From: Vigna angularis | Lineage: Eukaryota > Streptophyta > Magnoliopsida > Fabales > Fabaceae | DNA: 64,000 bases | NCBI RefSeq assembly: GCF_016808095.1 | Contig: NC_068976.1 | Span: 7,163,001 to 7,227,000, forward strand | Direction: 5' to 3' | Made by a program: the position numbers and the translations under genes | Notes under the pieces: generated by a model | What the model was told of the DNA's origin: nothing | Seen by the model: only the letters and a program-made list of their open reading frames with translations | Database searches by the model: none | Part shown: positions 1 to 11,085 of the stretch, piece after piece | Layout of the letters: every line of letters begins with the position of its first letter | Position numbering within the stretch: position 1 is the stretch's first letter

Positions 1-60
1 CTAAATACCATATTCAATACAATAAAAACTATATATGAAATTAAACTATCTTTCATTAAA

Positions 61-1690
61 GGTTTAATAGCCTCTTTTATCCTCAGTTATGCTCGGTTTT
101 GTCAATTTGGTCCTTGGTTTTAAAAAAGTGTCTACTTGGTCCTGACTTGGGAAATTTTGTGTCAACTTTGTCCCTTCCGTTAAAAAACACTAACGGTGTT
201 AATGAATTGATGATATGGCAGTATAAATTGGTAACGTGTCAATGAGAGGTTGAGGTGGATTTTACAGATTGGATTTTACAGTATAAATTTGGATGCCACG
301 TCATCACCATCTTCAGAAATCCTAACTTCCATCAAGCACCAAACCTTAGCTGTCGAACCATCCACAATCGCCGCCGTCAACAGCTACGACGCTGCTAACA
401 TCATGCACTGCCGCCACCATGAAACATCTTCATTAGACCACCACCAGCGCTACAAAGCCGCTGCAAGGCACCATCCATCATGAGCTCACGCAAGCTGTCG
501 CGACCACCGTCTCGCACCTCCATCAAACCCGCGAGCTCCACCACCAATTTTCACCATCACCAAACCTGCATACCAGAAATTACCACACCTAGCAAAACCC
601 TAAATCGCCATGCCACAGCTGCCGCAGAGCGAACCTCTCCCTGCAGGATCGCGAACCAGAGTGCGACCTCACCACCGCCACTCCCTCGTGCCATCACCAT
701 CGCTACCGCGCTGGAAAGCCCACTTCAGGCCGTCGCCACCGTAAGAATTGCACCACTCAACGCGAGAACCTGCAACCACCACACCTCCATCACCTTCTCC
801 AAGCCCAATCCTGCAAACCACAAAATCAGAAAAAAAGCCTCATCCTACGAGATCTGAGTTCGCATCTTCGCACCTTCATCCACTTGAATTCACCACCTAC
901 AAAAAGGAAAAGACCTCCAATTCGCCAAACACCACCACCTTAGCAGTAGCCACCGCGGATGGGAAGGACGAAACCCAATTCTCGCGAATTAACGGCGCAG
1001 AAGCACTCTTCCCCAATCTGAAACCCTAAGTTTTGGGTAGGGAAGGGCTGCCACATGGTAAGCCTTCATTTCTGTTCTGCGCGAATTGGGAGTTTGAAAA
1101 TTGGAAATTTTTCTGGGTCTTAATCGTGAGGAAGAAGATGATGTTGTTGTTGGTGATTTGGGTTGTGCGAGATTGATGATGGAGGGTAGGTTCGAACCTG
1201 GTTGTGCGATTTCTGGCATAGTGGTGACAATGCGGCATGGTGGTGACAACACGACATGGTTCATGGTGGTGGATGGGTTTCACGGTGTGGGTCGGCATTG
1301 ATGGTGAAAGACGATGTGGTGGTTGCAGGTTCTTTGCGGCATTGACGGTGTGGGTGGTGGCGGCATAGTTGGATAGGGTTTGGACTTCACTGTTGCGGCG
1401 CGGCAAAGTGGTGGTGGCGGATAGGGTTTGGGTGATAGTGGAGGAATTGGGGTTTCTGCTATTTGGGGAAGGCAAAACTGACGTGGCAGGAGGGAATAGG
1501 TGGCCCAAAGATTAAAAAAAAATTGAAAAGAAACTGTCATATCATCAATTCATTAACATCGTTAGTGTTTTTTAACGAAAGGGACAAAGTTGACACAAAA
1601 TTTCCCAAGTCATGATCAAGTAGACACTTTTTTTAAACCAAGAATCAAATTGACAAAACCGAGCATAGGGACAAAAGAGGTTATTAAACC
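61..1690. mobile_element. MULE-type DNA transposon with long terminal inverted repeats, non-autonomous
   Basis: Positions 61 to about 225 and about 1528 to 1690 are long imperfect inverted repeats of each other. Both start, read inward, with GGTTTAATA followed by blocks that include TTGTGTCAACTTTGTCCC and a conserved 'taacgg/aatgaattgatgat' stretch. The flanks carry a 9-bp direct repeat with one mismatch (52-60 ttcattaaa, 1691-1699 tttattaaa), the target-duplication size typical of Mutator-like elements. The interior is far more GC-rich than its surroundings. It holds open frames on both strands rich in His, Pro, Thr and Ser, with no MURA transposase motif, so I read it as non-autonomous. The left half is C-rich (CCACCA) and the right half G-rich (TGGTGG). 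These halves are themselves partly complementary: GAACCTGCAACCACCACA near 767 recurs inverted near 1320. The small frames are composition artefacts or possibly captured exons; I do not annotate them as genes. Confidence 0.8.
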
Positions 1691-1699
1691 TTTATTAAA

Positions 1700-1789
1700 T
1701 ATACAAAAAGGATAATGTATTTATAATAAAAATAATATAGACTAAATCCAAAATATAAATAAAAAATAATAACAAATTAACTACATATA

Positions 1790-1827
<38 letters not shown>

Positions 1828-2802
1828 TTTATGCAATGACTATTTATGCGGTGGGTAAAATAAATTATGGTACAAAAATATGTTGTATATAATAATTAAT
1901 TTCATTAATATAATTTTTTGGAGGGAGCAGAACAAAAGAAGTATTTCTTTTAATATGATTCGAAAAGTTTGATAGAAAAAAGTGTTAAAAATATTGTTGA
2001 TGCTTGTAGTTTATTCTTTCTTGTGTTCTGAATTCAAAATTGTGTTTAGAATTATAGCGTTCCAGTTAGAAAGATTATAAACTTGGGATAGAGTGTCCTA
2101 AGGGTTTAGACAGTGTTTCTAATTGTGTGGTTGGAGTTAGAGATAGAGATATTAGAGAATCCTCTTGATGTAATGTATATATGTTAACAGAATTTGTTTA
2201 TAGTCTATTCCTTTAATCTAAGGTTGATTCTGGAAAATTAAATGTAATTTTTAAGGGTTGAAAGTGAATAATATAAAAAGGCTTGTATTATTTTTCTGCC
2301 CTAATATTTTACTCTTTTGAATATTTAATTGCTTAACGGTATAACTGTATTAGATTAATATTGTTTTCTTTAAGCATTTCTTGAATATTAAAGCTAAACT
2401 AGTAAACCAATTCATTTAAGAGGTATTGGAAGTTTAACAAAGTTTTCTATTAAAAAGGTGTTATTTTTCATGAAAATTGTACCTACTTAACAACTTCATT
2501 TTAAAACACAATAATAAGTACAAAAAAAGAAAAAAATAATAATTAAAATATAGAAGAAGATTGTTCTCTTTGTATGCATTATAAAAACAGTTTTTAATCT
2601 TCAATATCACAATCAATTTGAGTGGCTATAATTTAACACATGTGCTAATAAAAATACCACCAACCTGCGTGGCAATTAAATGTCTGATAATTTATGGACG
2701 TATATATATTCATCTTAAACGTTATGAGACGTAAGAGCTACCAACAAATATATAGAAAACTGTCCAAGGATGAATGGAAAGAACCTTTAAATAAATATTA
2801 TA
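1700..2802. other. AT-rich intergenic DNA with a short TA tract
   Basis: No coding frame is supported. A (TA)n tract lies at about 1793-1822. The rest is AT-rich sequence between the MULE and the first LTR element, with no recognisable repeat ends. Confidence 0.6.
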
Positions 2803-2807
2803 AGATA

Positions 2808-3443
2808 TGTATCCGATATAGTGTATATCAAACGGTTAACATCACAAGTCGTTCGGTCATCATCACGATAATGGTCAATCAGGCCATCATCAACCGCATC
2901 AACTAAAGTTAACCGTGTTAAATAGTATTGGGTTATAATTGGGTCAATATTTAAGGTACTTTTGGACTATATCTAATTGAAGATATGAAGATGTTGATAA
3001 GCGGTTAAGATATTGATAAAGCCGTTTATGAGTAACTAACCAGATCTCCAGGTAAGGTTTTTTTTATTTGATCTATGAAACATTTATAAATACACTGACA
3101 GGGCCAAAGGCCAGGTACGCTTTATTCACACTCTACTACTCTAAAATACTCACATAGTGATAACTCTTCACTGAGTATTCAATCAAAGAGCCAAAGCTCT
3201 TCCACCACACGCCTAACTTGAGCGTCAGAGTGCCTTTTGCAGGTACCTCCTCCCGTCAAGAAGGAGATCGATTGGTCGACGCCAAAGATCGAACGGTTAG
3301 CATCAGGAGACCGAGCGGTTGCAAGGGAGTAGGTGGCCCAGATTAAAAGAGGACAGGCAATTCAAGCATTCCAGGTGGCTAAAGGTAAGGAAGACGCGTC
3401 GGAACAGGTTAGTCTCTCGGTCCCGTAAATTCATACAGAAACA
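2808..3443 (+). repeat. 5' LTR of the 2808-7544 element
   Basis: It aligns along its whole length with 6915-7544, for example ATGAAGATGTTGATAAG, CCAAAGCTCTTCCACCA and GAGCGTCAGAGTGCCTTTTG occur in both, with many substitutions and a few small indels. A TATA-like TTATAAATACAC lies near 3085, followed by the sequence that would start the transcript. The high divergence between the LTRs points to an old insertion. Confidence 0.8.
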
Positions 3444-3445
3444 TT

Positions 3446-3464
3446 TTGGCGCCCACCGTAGGGC
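3446..3464 (+). other. Candidate primer-binding site
   Basis: TGGCGCCCACCGTAGGGCC follows the 5' LTR end after three bases. The minus-strand elements at 46005 and 54549 carry related sequences at the same position (TTTGGCGCCCATCATGG and TTTGGTGCTCACCGTGAGG). Confidence 0.65.
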
Positions 3465-3922
3465 CGAGAGTAAGCTGAAGAAACCCAATGATGACCACGA
3501 GAAACACAGAGGAGCAATAGAGCCCCAGGAAACAAATCAGAGATATGCAGTGGAAACGCTAAGAGGAGATTACGACACTAAGGGCGGAACGAGCCTATTC
3601 CAAACGGATGCATTCAACAACCGTCCAACCACACCATTCCAAACGACTACATTCAACAACCATCCAACACCACCAATCCGAACGGCTGCATTCACCAGCC
3701 GTCCAACCACACCAAGCCGAGTGGCATCCCACTAAAGATGCAAGGAACCAAGACGAGCATTCGGTCTGGACATCACTACTTCGGATCAACACTAGGAATT
3801 TTCAATAAAACGAAAGCTACATCATATGGATGGTCATCTCTACGTGAAATTTCATCAACAAAATAAGCAATTTTGAAATATGAATATTTCATAAAATAAT
3901 AAAAAATATGTGCTGATAGTAG

Positions 3923-3969
<47 letters not shown>

Positions 3970-4149
3970 TAATATAATATGTACCGACACACGTCCCATA
4001 ATAAAAAGAGTTTCCTTTTCAACTTCGAAAAGCAATTCGCACATGATTCCTTTATCATTTAATAATTTTCTAACCTTATTATGGTGCTTCTCTTCATTTA
4101 TTAAATTTTATTTTGTGCTCTGCATCATAGTGATATAGTTCACAGGAAA

Positions 4150-5140
4150 TTGGCCATTCGGCCTTACAGTAATTAGGCCTTTCGGCCTCACGGCCATTCG
4201 GCTTTAAAGGTGTTCGGCTTTGTAGGTATTCAGCCTTTTGGCCTCAACTATTAGGCCATTCGGCCTCACAGGTATTCATCCATTCGGTTTCAAAAGTACG
4301 GCCATTCGATCTCACAGGAATTCGACCGTTCGGCCTCAGAGGTATTCGTCCTTCGGCCTCAACTGCTTGGCCATTCGGCCTCACAAGTATTCAGCCATTC
4401 GGCCTCGTAGGTGCTCGGCCATTCAGTCTCATAGGTACTCTGTCATTCGACCTCACAGGTGTTCGACCCTTCGGTCTCAACTATTAAGTCATTCGGCCTC
4501 ACAAGTATCCAACCATTCGTTCTCACAGGTGCTCGGCGATTCGGCCTCATGTGCTCGACCATTCGGCCTCACAGGTACTCGGCCATTCGACCTCACAGGT
4601 GTTCGACCCTTCGACCTCAACCGCTCGACCATCCATGGCCTCAAGTGTTTAAGCATTCGGTCGTTCGGCCTAAAAGGTATTCGCTGACCTCAACCGCTCG
4701 GCCTCTGATGAGTCAATATTTTCTTGATTTCACTTAGCTTATTGTGCTAGATTTAATCAAGGAATTGAGCTAGAATGTCCAGTATTTTCCCATTTTTTCT
4801 AATTGTGCTTAATTTGATCAGAAATTCTTATTTTAATTAATTTGAATTATCTGAGACTAATTATTTGCATTATTAATTGTAGGGAAATTGTAGGATAATA
4901 TTTGGGACATTTGGAGGTGAAAAAAAATGCCACATCAGCCTCCCATGGCCTCAAGTATTCAAAGGCATTCGACCTCTATGTATTCGGCTCTTCGGCCTCA
5001 ACTATTTAGCCATTCGGCCTCACAAGTATTCGACCATTCGGCCTTACACATATTCGGCCCTTCGGCCTCAACTACTCAGCCTTCCATGGCCTCAAGGTAT
5101 AGCTCGAGTAGACCTTGGTCTCTCTCTCTCTCTCTCTCCC
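4150..5140 (+). repeat. Degenerate tandem array of CATTCGGCCTCACAGGTATTCGGCC-type units
   Basis: Short units built on 'ttcggcctcacaggtattcg' are repeated dozens of times with drift, interrupted at 4706-4926 by a fragment of another LTR. Frames running through it (for instance 4238-4687) give Ser/Arg/His-rich repeated peptides and are products of the repeat; I do not treat them as genes. A (TC)n run at about 5120-5138 closes the array. Confidence 0.75.
4706..4926 (+). repeat. Truncated LTR start fragment inside the array
   Basis: It begins TGATGAGTCAATATTTT and continues through AATTTGAATTATCTGAGAC and GCATTATTAATTGTAGGG. The same blocks occur in the same order at 52517-52720, so both are pieces of one LTR family. 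Only about 220 bp are present here, and array sequence resumes on the right. Confidence 0.7.
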
Positions 5141-5389
5141 GTTCGGTCATAAAGCATAAAACACCCACAACTCATTCAAAATATCTTAATACAGATTCCT
5201 CGTCGTTGACCGTCAAACGTTCAACAAGAGACCGAACAGTCTTATTTGCTTGGCCGACCGGCCTTATAACAACCTATTTTGAAATTAATGCATTAATTTG
5301 TTTGGCTACTCTTTTTCTCACCATGTAAAATTCGAGTTGTTATATTTCTTTACTGTAGGTGATAGGATCCTGCAAATCACAACGCCAAG

Positions 5390-6600
5390 AGGTAAAACCC
5401 TCTCACTAGGAAGTTCTCCAGGAACTCTTAGTGCAAAGTCGAACGATAAAACCCGTTCCCCAGGAAGAACTCCGAGGTCAAAGTCAAAGCAAAGAGGTAA
5501 AGCCCTCTCGCTAGGAAGTTCTCCAGGAACTCCTAGTGCAAAGCTGAACGGTCATTCGCTCTAGTCGTCTAGCAACCCAGGACGTTAAATACCGAGTAGG
5601 TCAGTCGTTCCCGACGTCTAGCAACCCTGGACGTTAAACATCGAGCAGGTCGGTCGTTCCCGTCGTTTAACAACCCTGAACGTTAAGCATCGAGTGGATC
5701 GGTGGTTCCCATCATCTAGCACACCTGGACGTTAAACATCAGTCAACCATCGACCCTGGATAGTAAACCCGAACGATCATTCGCTCTAGTAACCCTGGAC
5801 GTTAAACACTAAGCGGGTCGGTTGTTCCCCTCGTCTAGAAACCCTGGATGTTAAACACCGAGCGGGTCGGTCGTTCCCATCATCTAGCACACCTGGACGT
5901 TAAACATCAGTCACCCATCGACCTTGGGTAGTAAAGCCGAACGGTCATTCGCTCCAATTACCGAACAACCCTGGGTAGTAAAGCCGAACGGTCATTCGCT
6001 CCAGTCGTTTAGCAACCCTGGACGTTAAACACCGAGCGGGTTGGTCGTTCCCATCGTCTAGCAACCCTGGACGTTAAACACCGAGCAGGTCGATCGTTTC
6101 CGCCGTCTAGCAACCCTGGACGTTAAACACTGAGCGGGTCGGTCGTTCCCGTCGTCTAGCACCTGGATGTTAAACATAAGTCACCCATCGACCCTGGGTA
6201 GTAAAGCTGAACGATCATTCGCTCAAGTTACCTAGCAACCCTGGGTAGTAAAGCCGAACGGTCATTCGCTCCAATCGTCTAGCAACCCTGGACGTTAAAC
6301 ACCAAGCGGGTCGGTCGTTCCCGTCGTCTAGCACACCTAGACGTTGAAAAGTCACCCAGCGATCCTGGGTAGTAAAGTCGAACGGTCATTTGCTCCAGTC
6401 GTCTAGCAATCCTGGATGTTAAACACCGAGCAGGTCGGTCGTTCCCGTCATCTAGCACACATGGACATTAAACATCAGTCACCTAGCAACCCTGGGTAGT
6501 AAAGCCAAACGGTCATTCGTTCTCGCCGCGCAACACATCTGGGTGTGAAAAAACTGAGCGAGACGGTCGGTCTCGTCGCCTAGGGCCCCTGGGGTAAAAG
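5390..6600 (+). repeat. Higher-order tandem array (roughly 48-bp units), satellite-like
   Basis: The array opens with two copies of a segment containing AGGAAGTTCTCCAGGAACTC (about 5407 and 5511). It continues with many copies of a unit around CTAGCAACCCTGGACGTTAA followed by 'accgagcgggtcggtcgttccc'. These alternate with a second unit around CCTGGGTAGTAAAGCCGAAC followed by 'ggtcattcgctcc'. The alternation gives a higher-order structure. It lies wholly between the LTRs, so it is part of the element. Confidence 0.8.
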
Positions 6601-6914
6601 CCGAACGATGTGATCATGGACCATCAGTCGCCAACCGAACGGTCTTGCTTGCTTGGCCAACCTACCTTGTGAAGTGATCAACATGAGAAAAGGTTCTAAA
6701 AGAACTCTCATCAACCATACCTCAGTTTAGAAAAAGTTAAAAAAAAAAAAATCTTCTCTGGCATCTTGCCATCAACTGATCAGTCCAACCTTGTTCGGTG
6801 AACAACAATCTAAAAGGGCATTACTCAATACAGCAAATACAGTCTCCCTCAAACTCATAAGTCCTATAGTTAATCATGGCTAAAGCCGAACGCTTAACTC
6901 GGACTTGGGGGGCA

Positions 6915-7544
6915 TGTATCATATATAGTGTATACCGAACGGTTAACATCACAAGCCGTTCGGTTACCACCGCGACAATGGTCAACCATGCCATCATCAA
7001 CCGCATCAACTAAAGTCAACCATGTTAAATAGTGTTGGGTCATAATTGGGCCAATACTTAAGGTACTATTAGGCCATATCTAATTGAAGATCTGAAGATG
7101 TTGATAAGTGTTTAAGATATTGATAAATCTGTTTATGAGTAACTAACCGGATCTCCAGGTATGGTTGTTTTTATTTGATCTATGAAACACTTATAAATAC
7201 ACTAACAGAGCCAAAGGCCAGGTACACTTTACTCACACTCTACTACTCTAAAATACTCACATAGTGATAACTCTTAACTGAGTATTCAATCAAAGAGCCA
7301 AAGCTCTTCCACCATACGCCTAACTTGAGCGTCAGAGTGCCTTTTGTAGGTACCTCCCCCGTTAAGAAGAAGATCGATCGGTTGACACCAAAAACTGAAC
7401 AGTTAAGATTAGGAGACCGAGCGGTTGCAAGAGAGTAGGCGGTCCAAATTAAAAAAGGACAGACGATTCAAGCATTTCAGGTAGCCAAAGACAAGGAAGA
7501 CGCGTCATGTTAGTCTCTCACTCTCAAAAATTCATGCAGAAACA
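6915..7544 (+). repeat. 3' LTR of the 2808-7544 element
   Basis: Direct repeat of 2808-3443, preceded by the purine tract and ending GAAACA. Near its start it holds a perfect 9-bp inverted repeat, ACCGAACGG (6934-6942) and CCGTTCGGT (6956-6964). In the 5' LTR the left arm has decayed. Confidence 0.8.
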
Positions 7545-7549
7545 AAATA

Positions 7550-10270
7550 CAAAACGTTTTTTATTTTGACGGAAATGATAAAAATGAATTTAAACTGCCA
7601 TTATTATTGATAATAACACGCACCACTTTTATTCTTCTTTAATATAAATTAATGTTTCCCTATGGAAAATATGATTACGAATATGATATTCTCAAAAGAG
7701 AATTCCTATTTTGAATGCCACAGATATGTTCAGAGATGTTTAACTGGTAATAGTTAAATATGGATGATTTCTCCCCCTCAATAAATATAATTTTAGTTAT
7801 TTAAATTTCACATGAAATTAATATTTTTTTTTAAATTTTGATACGTTTTAGTTATTAATAAAGCAATATAGTCTTTTTAATTTAATTACATTAATTTGTG
7901 TAATATATCAAGAAAAAATTATATAATTTTAGATTTTATTTTAAACTTTAGAAATTAAAAACATATTTAATCTTATATAAGATTGAATTTTTGCATTATA
8001 GAATTTTAGATATAAAAAAGAAAATTAAATTATAAATTATATCATTCGGAATTTAAAATTTACATTTTAGATTATATAATTTAAAATACAAAATTTACAA
8101 GGGTGCAGAAAGTAATTTATGAAGGTATAACAAGAAAATGCTTTAAATATAAATATGGTGAATATGCAACGTTTTTTTTATCCATTCATCCATGTTGTTA
8201 AAAGCCTAAGGCAAATGAAAGGCTTAATTGGCATATATATATATTTTTTTCCTATGCATAGGATAATGATATCTTACCAGAGGATATTGGGACTTGTAAT
8301 GCATATCTCTAACAATAATTATTATGATAAATTTTGATACCAACTGAAGATTAAGCCTTAATAATAGTGAGAAGAAAATTTGATAGAAATGATTGATCTA
8401 AAACAGATAGGTCTTAAATTCTTTATTTGCATTATCTGTCTGTTAATATTAAAATTAGATGATTTAAAGAAAGATTTTATTTTATTCTTAAGCCTTTGTT
8501 CATGCTTATTTAAACTGATTTAAACCTGTAAGTGCATTTGATTCTTTTTATTTGTATTCCATTTTATTAAACTGCTGGAGGGATGGAATGAAGGCGTTAG
8601 TTGTTGTAAGTTGTAACTATAAAAGGGAAAATTAGCTATTTTTCTGTAACATGGTGTACATATTTTTTTTAAATAGCATATATATTCTGAAATAAATGGT
8701 GGTATCTTAGAATTTTTTTTAACCACTTTTGAATTTTATTAACTTGAAAAGATTATTAAAAAACTATAAAATATTTTTCTATAAAAACTAAATTCTCATC
8801 TAATTTTTTCTGATTTTGTAAGTTGTTTGATGTTGAAATTCTGTTTTTTAAGGAATGAATTCTTAGCAACATTTTTTTTTTAGTTTTATAAATTTGTATA
8901 TTTATTTATAATAAATTAATTTATTAAAAATTTATATTTCTTTTATAAACTCACGTGAATATAAATTTAAGAAATATATTCAATTTAATATATATAAATT
9001 AACTAGAAATAAACTTTTTTGAAAAATGATTATAATAAATATGATAATTTAATATATTATAATTATAGTAATAGAAAAATTATCATAATAAAATATTCTT
9101 TTTATGGTTGTGTTTTTGTAAAATTAATTTTGATAAATGTATATTTATTTGGTTAAAATAGTTTATGTAATAATTTTTGTGTGTGTAATAAGTTATAAAT
9201 AAAAATTAAATAATAACATGATTGTAAGTGGAAATATTTGAAAAAAGATTTAACGTAAAGTTAAAAATTAGTGATATGAATGTAAAACATTTAGGTTTAT
9301 TTATAAAGAAATTATTTAAAGAAAATATTAACAAGGTACAAATTGTTTTAAGAAATTTTTTATTTATAAAAAAATTTGGAAAATTAAAATATAGAAATAT
9401 ATAAAAATTCTTAATAGATATTTACAAAAATTTTAAAATACAAAAGGTATAAAATTCAAAAATATAATTTTAAATTCAAAGTCAAATTAGATAATTATTT
9501 GGAGAAGTTATTAGTTGTTTAACTTAAAGTTAATAATTAAAATAAATAAATTACTTAGTAATAACAGAATTCTCACAATTTGCAAAATTAGAAAAAATAT
9601 AATTAGAATTTTGTAAATTGTACTTAAATAGTAAAATAGTCTAATTTAAAAAAAAATTCTTGATGTTTTACTCTCATCAATAAAATTGATCCAACAGAAC
9701 ACGATTTTCCATATATTTTCATGGCAATAAGCTAATGTTTTTAGCATTATGCAGTGGGAACTGCTGGTCGTGCATCCAGTGATATAAGTTTTGTACTGTG
9801 ATTTGCATTGCTCCAGCATAAGCTTCAGAATCAGAATTGAAAATTCAAATCCATGACTTCCTGAATTTCATGTTTTACTGTACAACATTGTTGAGAATAT
9901 TACCATAAATTGCTGACTTTACATCTAACTTAATCATACAATACCATTTATATAATAAAGTTTTTATTCCTTTATATATTATAAACTTTCTTATTTATAG
10001 CATAGTTAGGATCTTCAATAATTACATTAAATAATATTCTTACCACTAAATGTTGTTAACTTTTATGATCATAATAACTCATTAATGAATAAGGGCTTTC
10101 CTTTGTGAAACACTGATGCTGGTAATGTGATCAATTATCTGCATCATGTTAAGTTATTCATGGTGTTTTCTGGCACAGATCCTGCAACTTTTACACAGAA
10201 ACTTCCATTGTAGGTTCTTTTGGTTAATATTGGAACACACAGCAAAGCTAGATCTATGATCTGATCTATT
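7550..10270. other. AT-rich intergenic DNA
   Basis: There is no supported gene. Short frames here (such as 8155-8337) lack any family resemblance. A less AT-rich island at about 9690-9900 reads as neither a recognisable exon nor a repeat. This stretch lies downstream of the minus-strand gene at 10495. Confidence 0.55.
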
Positions 10271-10275
10271 CATGA

Positions 10276-10276
<1 letters not shown>

Positions 10277-10332
<56 letters not shown>
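10277..10332. repeat. (TA)n microsatellite, 3' of the small gene
   Basis: An uninterrupted TA run of about 55 bp, roughly 160 bp beyond the stop codon of the 10495-11085 gene and possibly within its 3' UTR. The Tyr-Ile frames across it are artefacts. Confidence 0.9.
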
Positions 10333-10334
<2 letters not shown>

Positions 10335-10494
10335 ACATAACTAGGATATTCTGAACCAACTCCATGTGAGATACACCAGGAAATCAAACAGCACGGAAAC
10401 TAAAAACATGCCATTTAGATTATATCCAATGTAAAAATTCAAAGAGAAAAGGAAAAAACAGAAGAATTTTGCATCTGGCATATCCGATGACTCA

Positions 10495-11085
10495 TCAAAC
10501 ACTTGTAAGCTGAGGATGATGTCTGGAACGATGAATCTGTTGAAGTTGTAAGGTTTTCAATGCAGCCCCACCAGACCTTCTTTTCCAAAGAGTATCCACT
10601 TGCCTCTCTTCCTCTGGCTTCTGCACTCTCTTGATCACAGGTAGAGGAAGATCCATGTTTTCAATTCTTATGGGAACAACATTCTCATTTCTCTTACACA
10701 TATGCTTGTTGTGGCTTCTGGGCACATTCCCACTGTTTTCTGTTCCTCTTGGCCTAGTGGTGGTGGTGGTGGCTAAGTTTTTGGCAGAAAAGAGCTTTTT
10801 AAGCTTGGCATAGTTAACAGAGGGGGAAATGATGTTGATGTTGGTGGTGGTGGTAGTTTTGGTTGTGAGAAGTCCAAGTATTTTGTTGTGCCTCTTGACC
10901 TGACCCATGCAACCAATTCTTGGGGACAAAGGGTCATTGGAAAAGGATCCTGCTTGGTCTCTCCACTGTGGAAGACTGACATCTTTCATGGATGATGGCC
11001 TTGCACATAGCATTGGCAGAAACGTGGTTCTGCGATGGATTTGCAGGTTCTGATGGTAAAAGTAATGATGATTTTCACTGCTCAT
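10495..11085 (-). CDS. Plant-specific protein resembling syringolide-induced protein 14-1-1
   Basis: A single open frame of 196 codons, starting at an ATG in good context (aagcATGAGC). The protein is basic and probably disordered: a His-rich start (HHYFYHQ), a Ser/Pro segment, a threonine run near residues 75-80 and a second near 108-112, and a Lys/Arg-rich C-terminal half. The best landmark is SPRIGCMGQVKRHNK at about residues 54-68. A similar 'CMGQ(I/V)K' block is what I associate with the soybean syringolide-induced protein 14-1-1 family and its Arabidopsis relatives, which have no known biochemical activity. No signal peptide, membrane segment or catalytic motif is seen. Base composition is clearly higher in GC than the flanks, supporting a real gene. 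No intron is needed. The family name is an inference from one motif; being a genuine gene is more certain. Confidence 0.65.
   Translation of the reverse strand: MSSENHHYFYHQNLQIHRRTTFLPMLCARPSSMKDVSLPQWRDQAGSFSNDPLSPRIGCMGQVKRHNKILGLLTTKTTTTTNINIISPSVNYAKLKKLFSAKNLATTTTTRPRGTENSGNVPRSHNKHMCKRNENVVPIRIENMDLPLPVIKRVQKPEEERQVDTLWKRRSGGAALKTLQLQQIHRSRHHPQLTSV

Larger units (their letters stand above)
2808..7544 (+). mobile_element. Non-autonomous Ty3/Gypsy-like LTR retrotransposon (TGGCGCC primer site) with satellite-like interior
   Basis: Two direct LTRs (2808-3443 and 6915-7544) bracket about 3.5 kb. Both begin TGTATC and end GAAACA. A candidate primer-binding site, TGGCGCCCACCGTAGGGCC, begins three bases inside the 5' LTR, and a purine tract (cttggggggca) precedes the 3' LTR. 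Flanking 5-mers agata (2803-2807) and aaata (7545-7549) fit a decayed target duplication. This primer-site style is typical of the Tat/Ogre/Athila group. No protease, reverse transcriptase, RNase H or integrase motif is present. After a short region that could be a broken gag leader (about 3484-3735, itself with TTCCAAACGG-type repeats), the interior is an AT-rich stretch with a TA tract, then two different tandem arrays (4150-5140 and 5390-6600). The lineage is an inference from the primer site; the LTR pair is directly visible. Confidence 0.8.

Noticed and set aside
480..857. 125-codon frame inside the MULE as a captured host gene
   Set aside because: Composition (His, Pro, Thr, Ser) follows the CCACCA-rich core, several overlapping frames look equally good, and no protein family is recognised.
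1528..1690. Solo LTR interpretation of the first element's end
   Set aside because: The two ends are inverted, not direct, relative to each other and have a 9-bp duplication, which fits a DNA transposon.
4238..5328. Long frames over the TTCGGCC array as Gag
   Set aside because: The peptides repeat with the DNA unit and lack any capsid or zinc-knuckle motif.
5390..6600. CRISPR-like array of regularly spaced repeats
   Set aside because: The units are contiguous and diverged with no unique spacers, lie between two LTRs, and the DNA is plant nuclear.
10154..10387. Frame with long Tyr-Ile repeat
   Set aside because: It simply translates the (TA)n microsatellite; the frame at 53875-54120 has the same cause.
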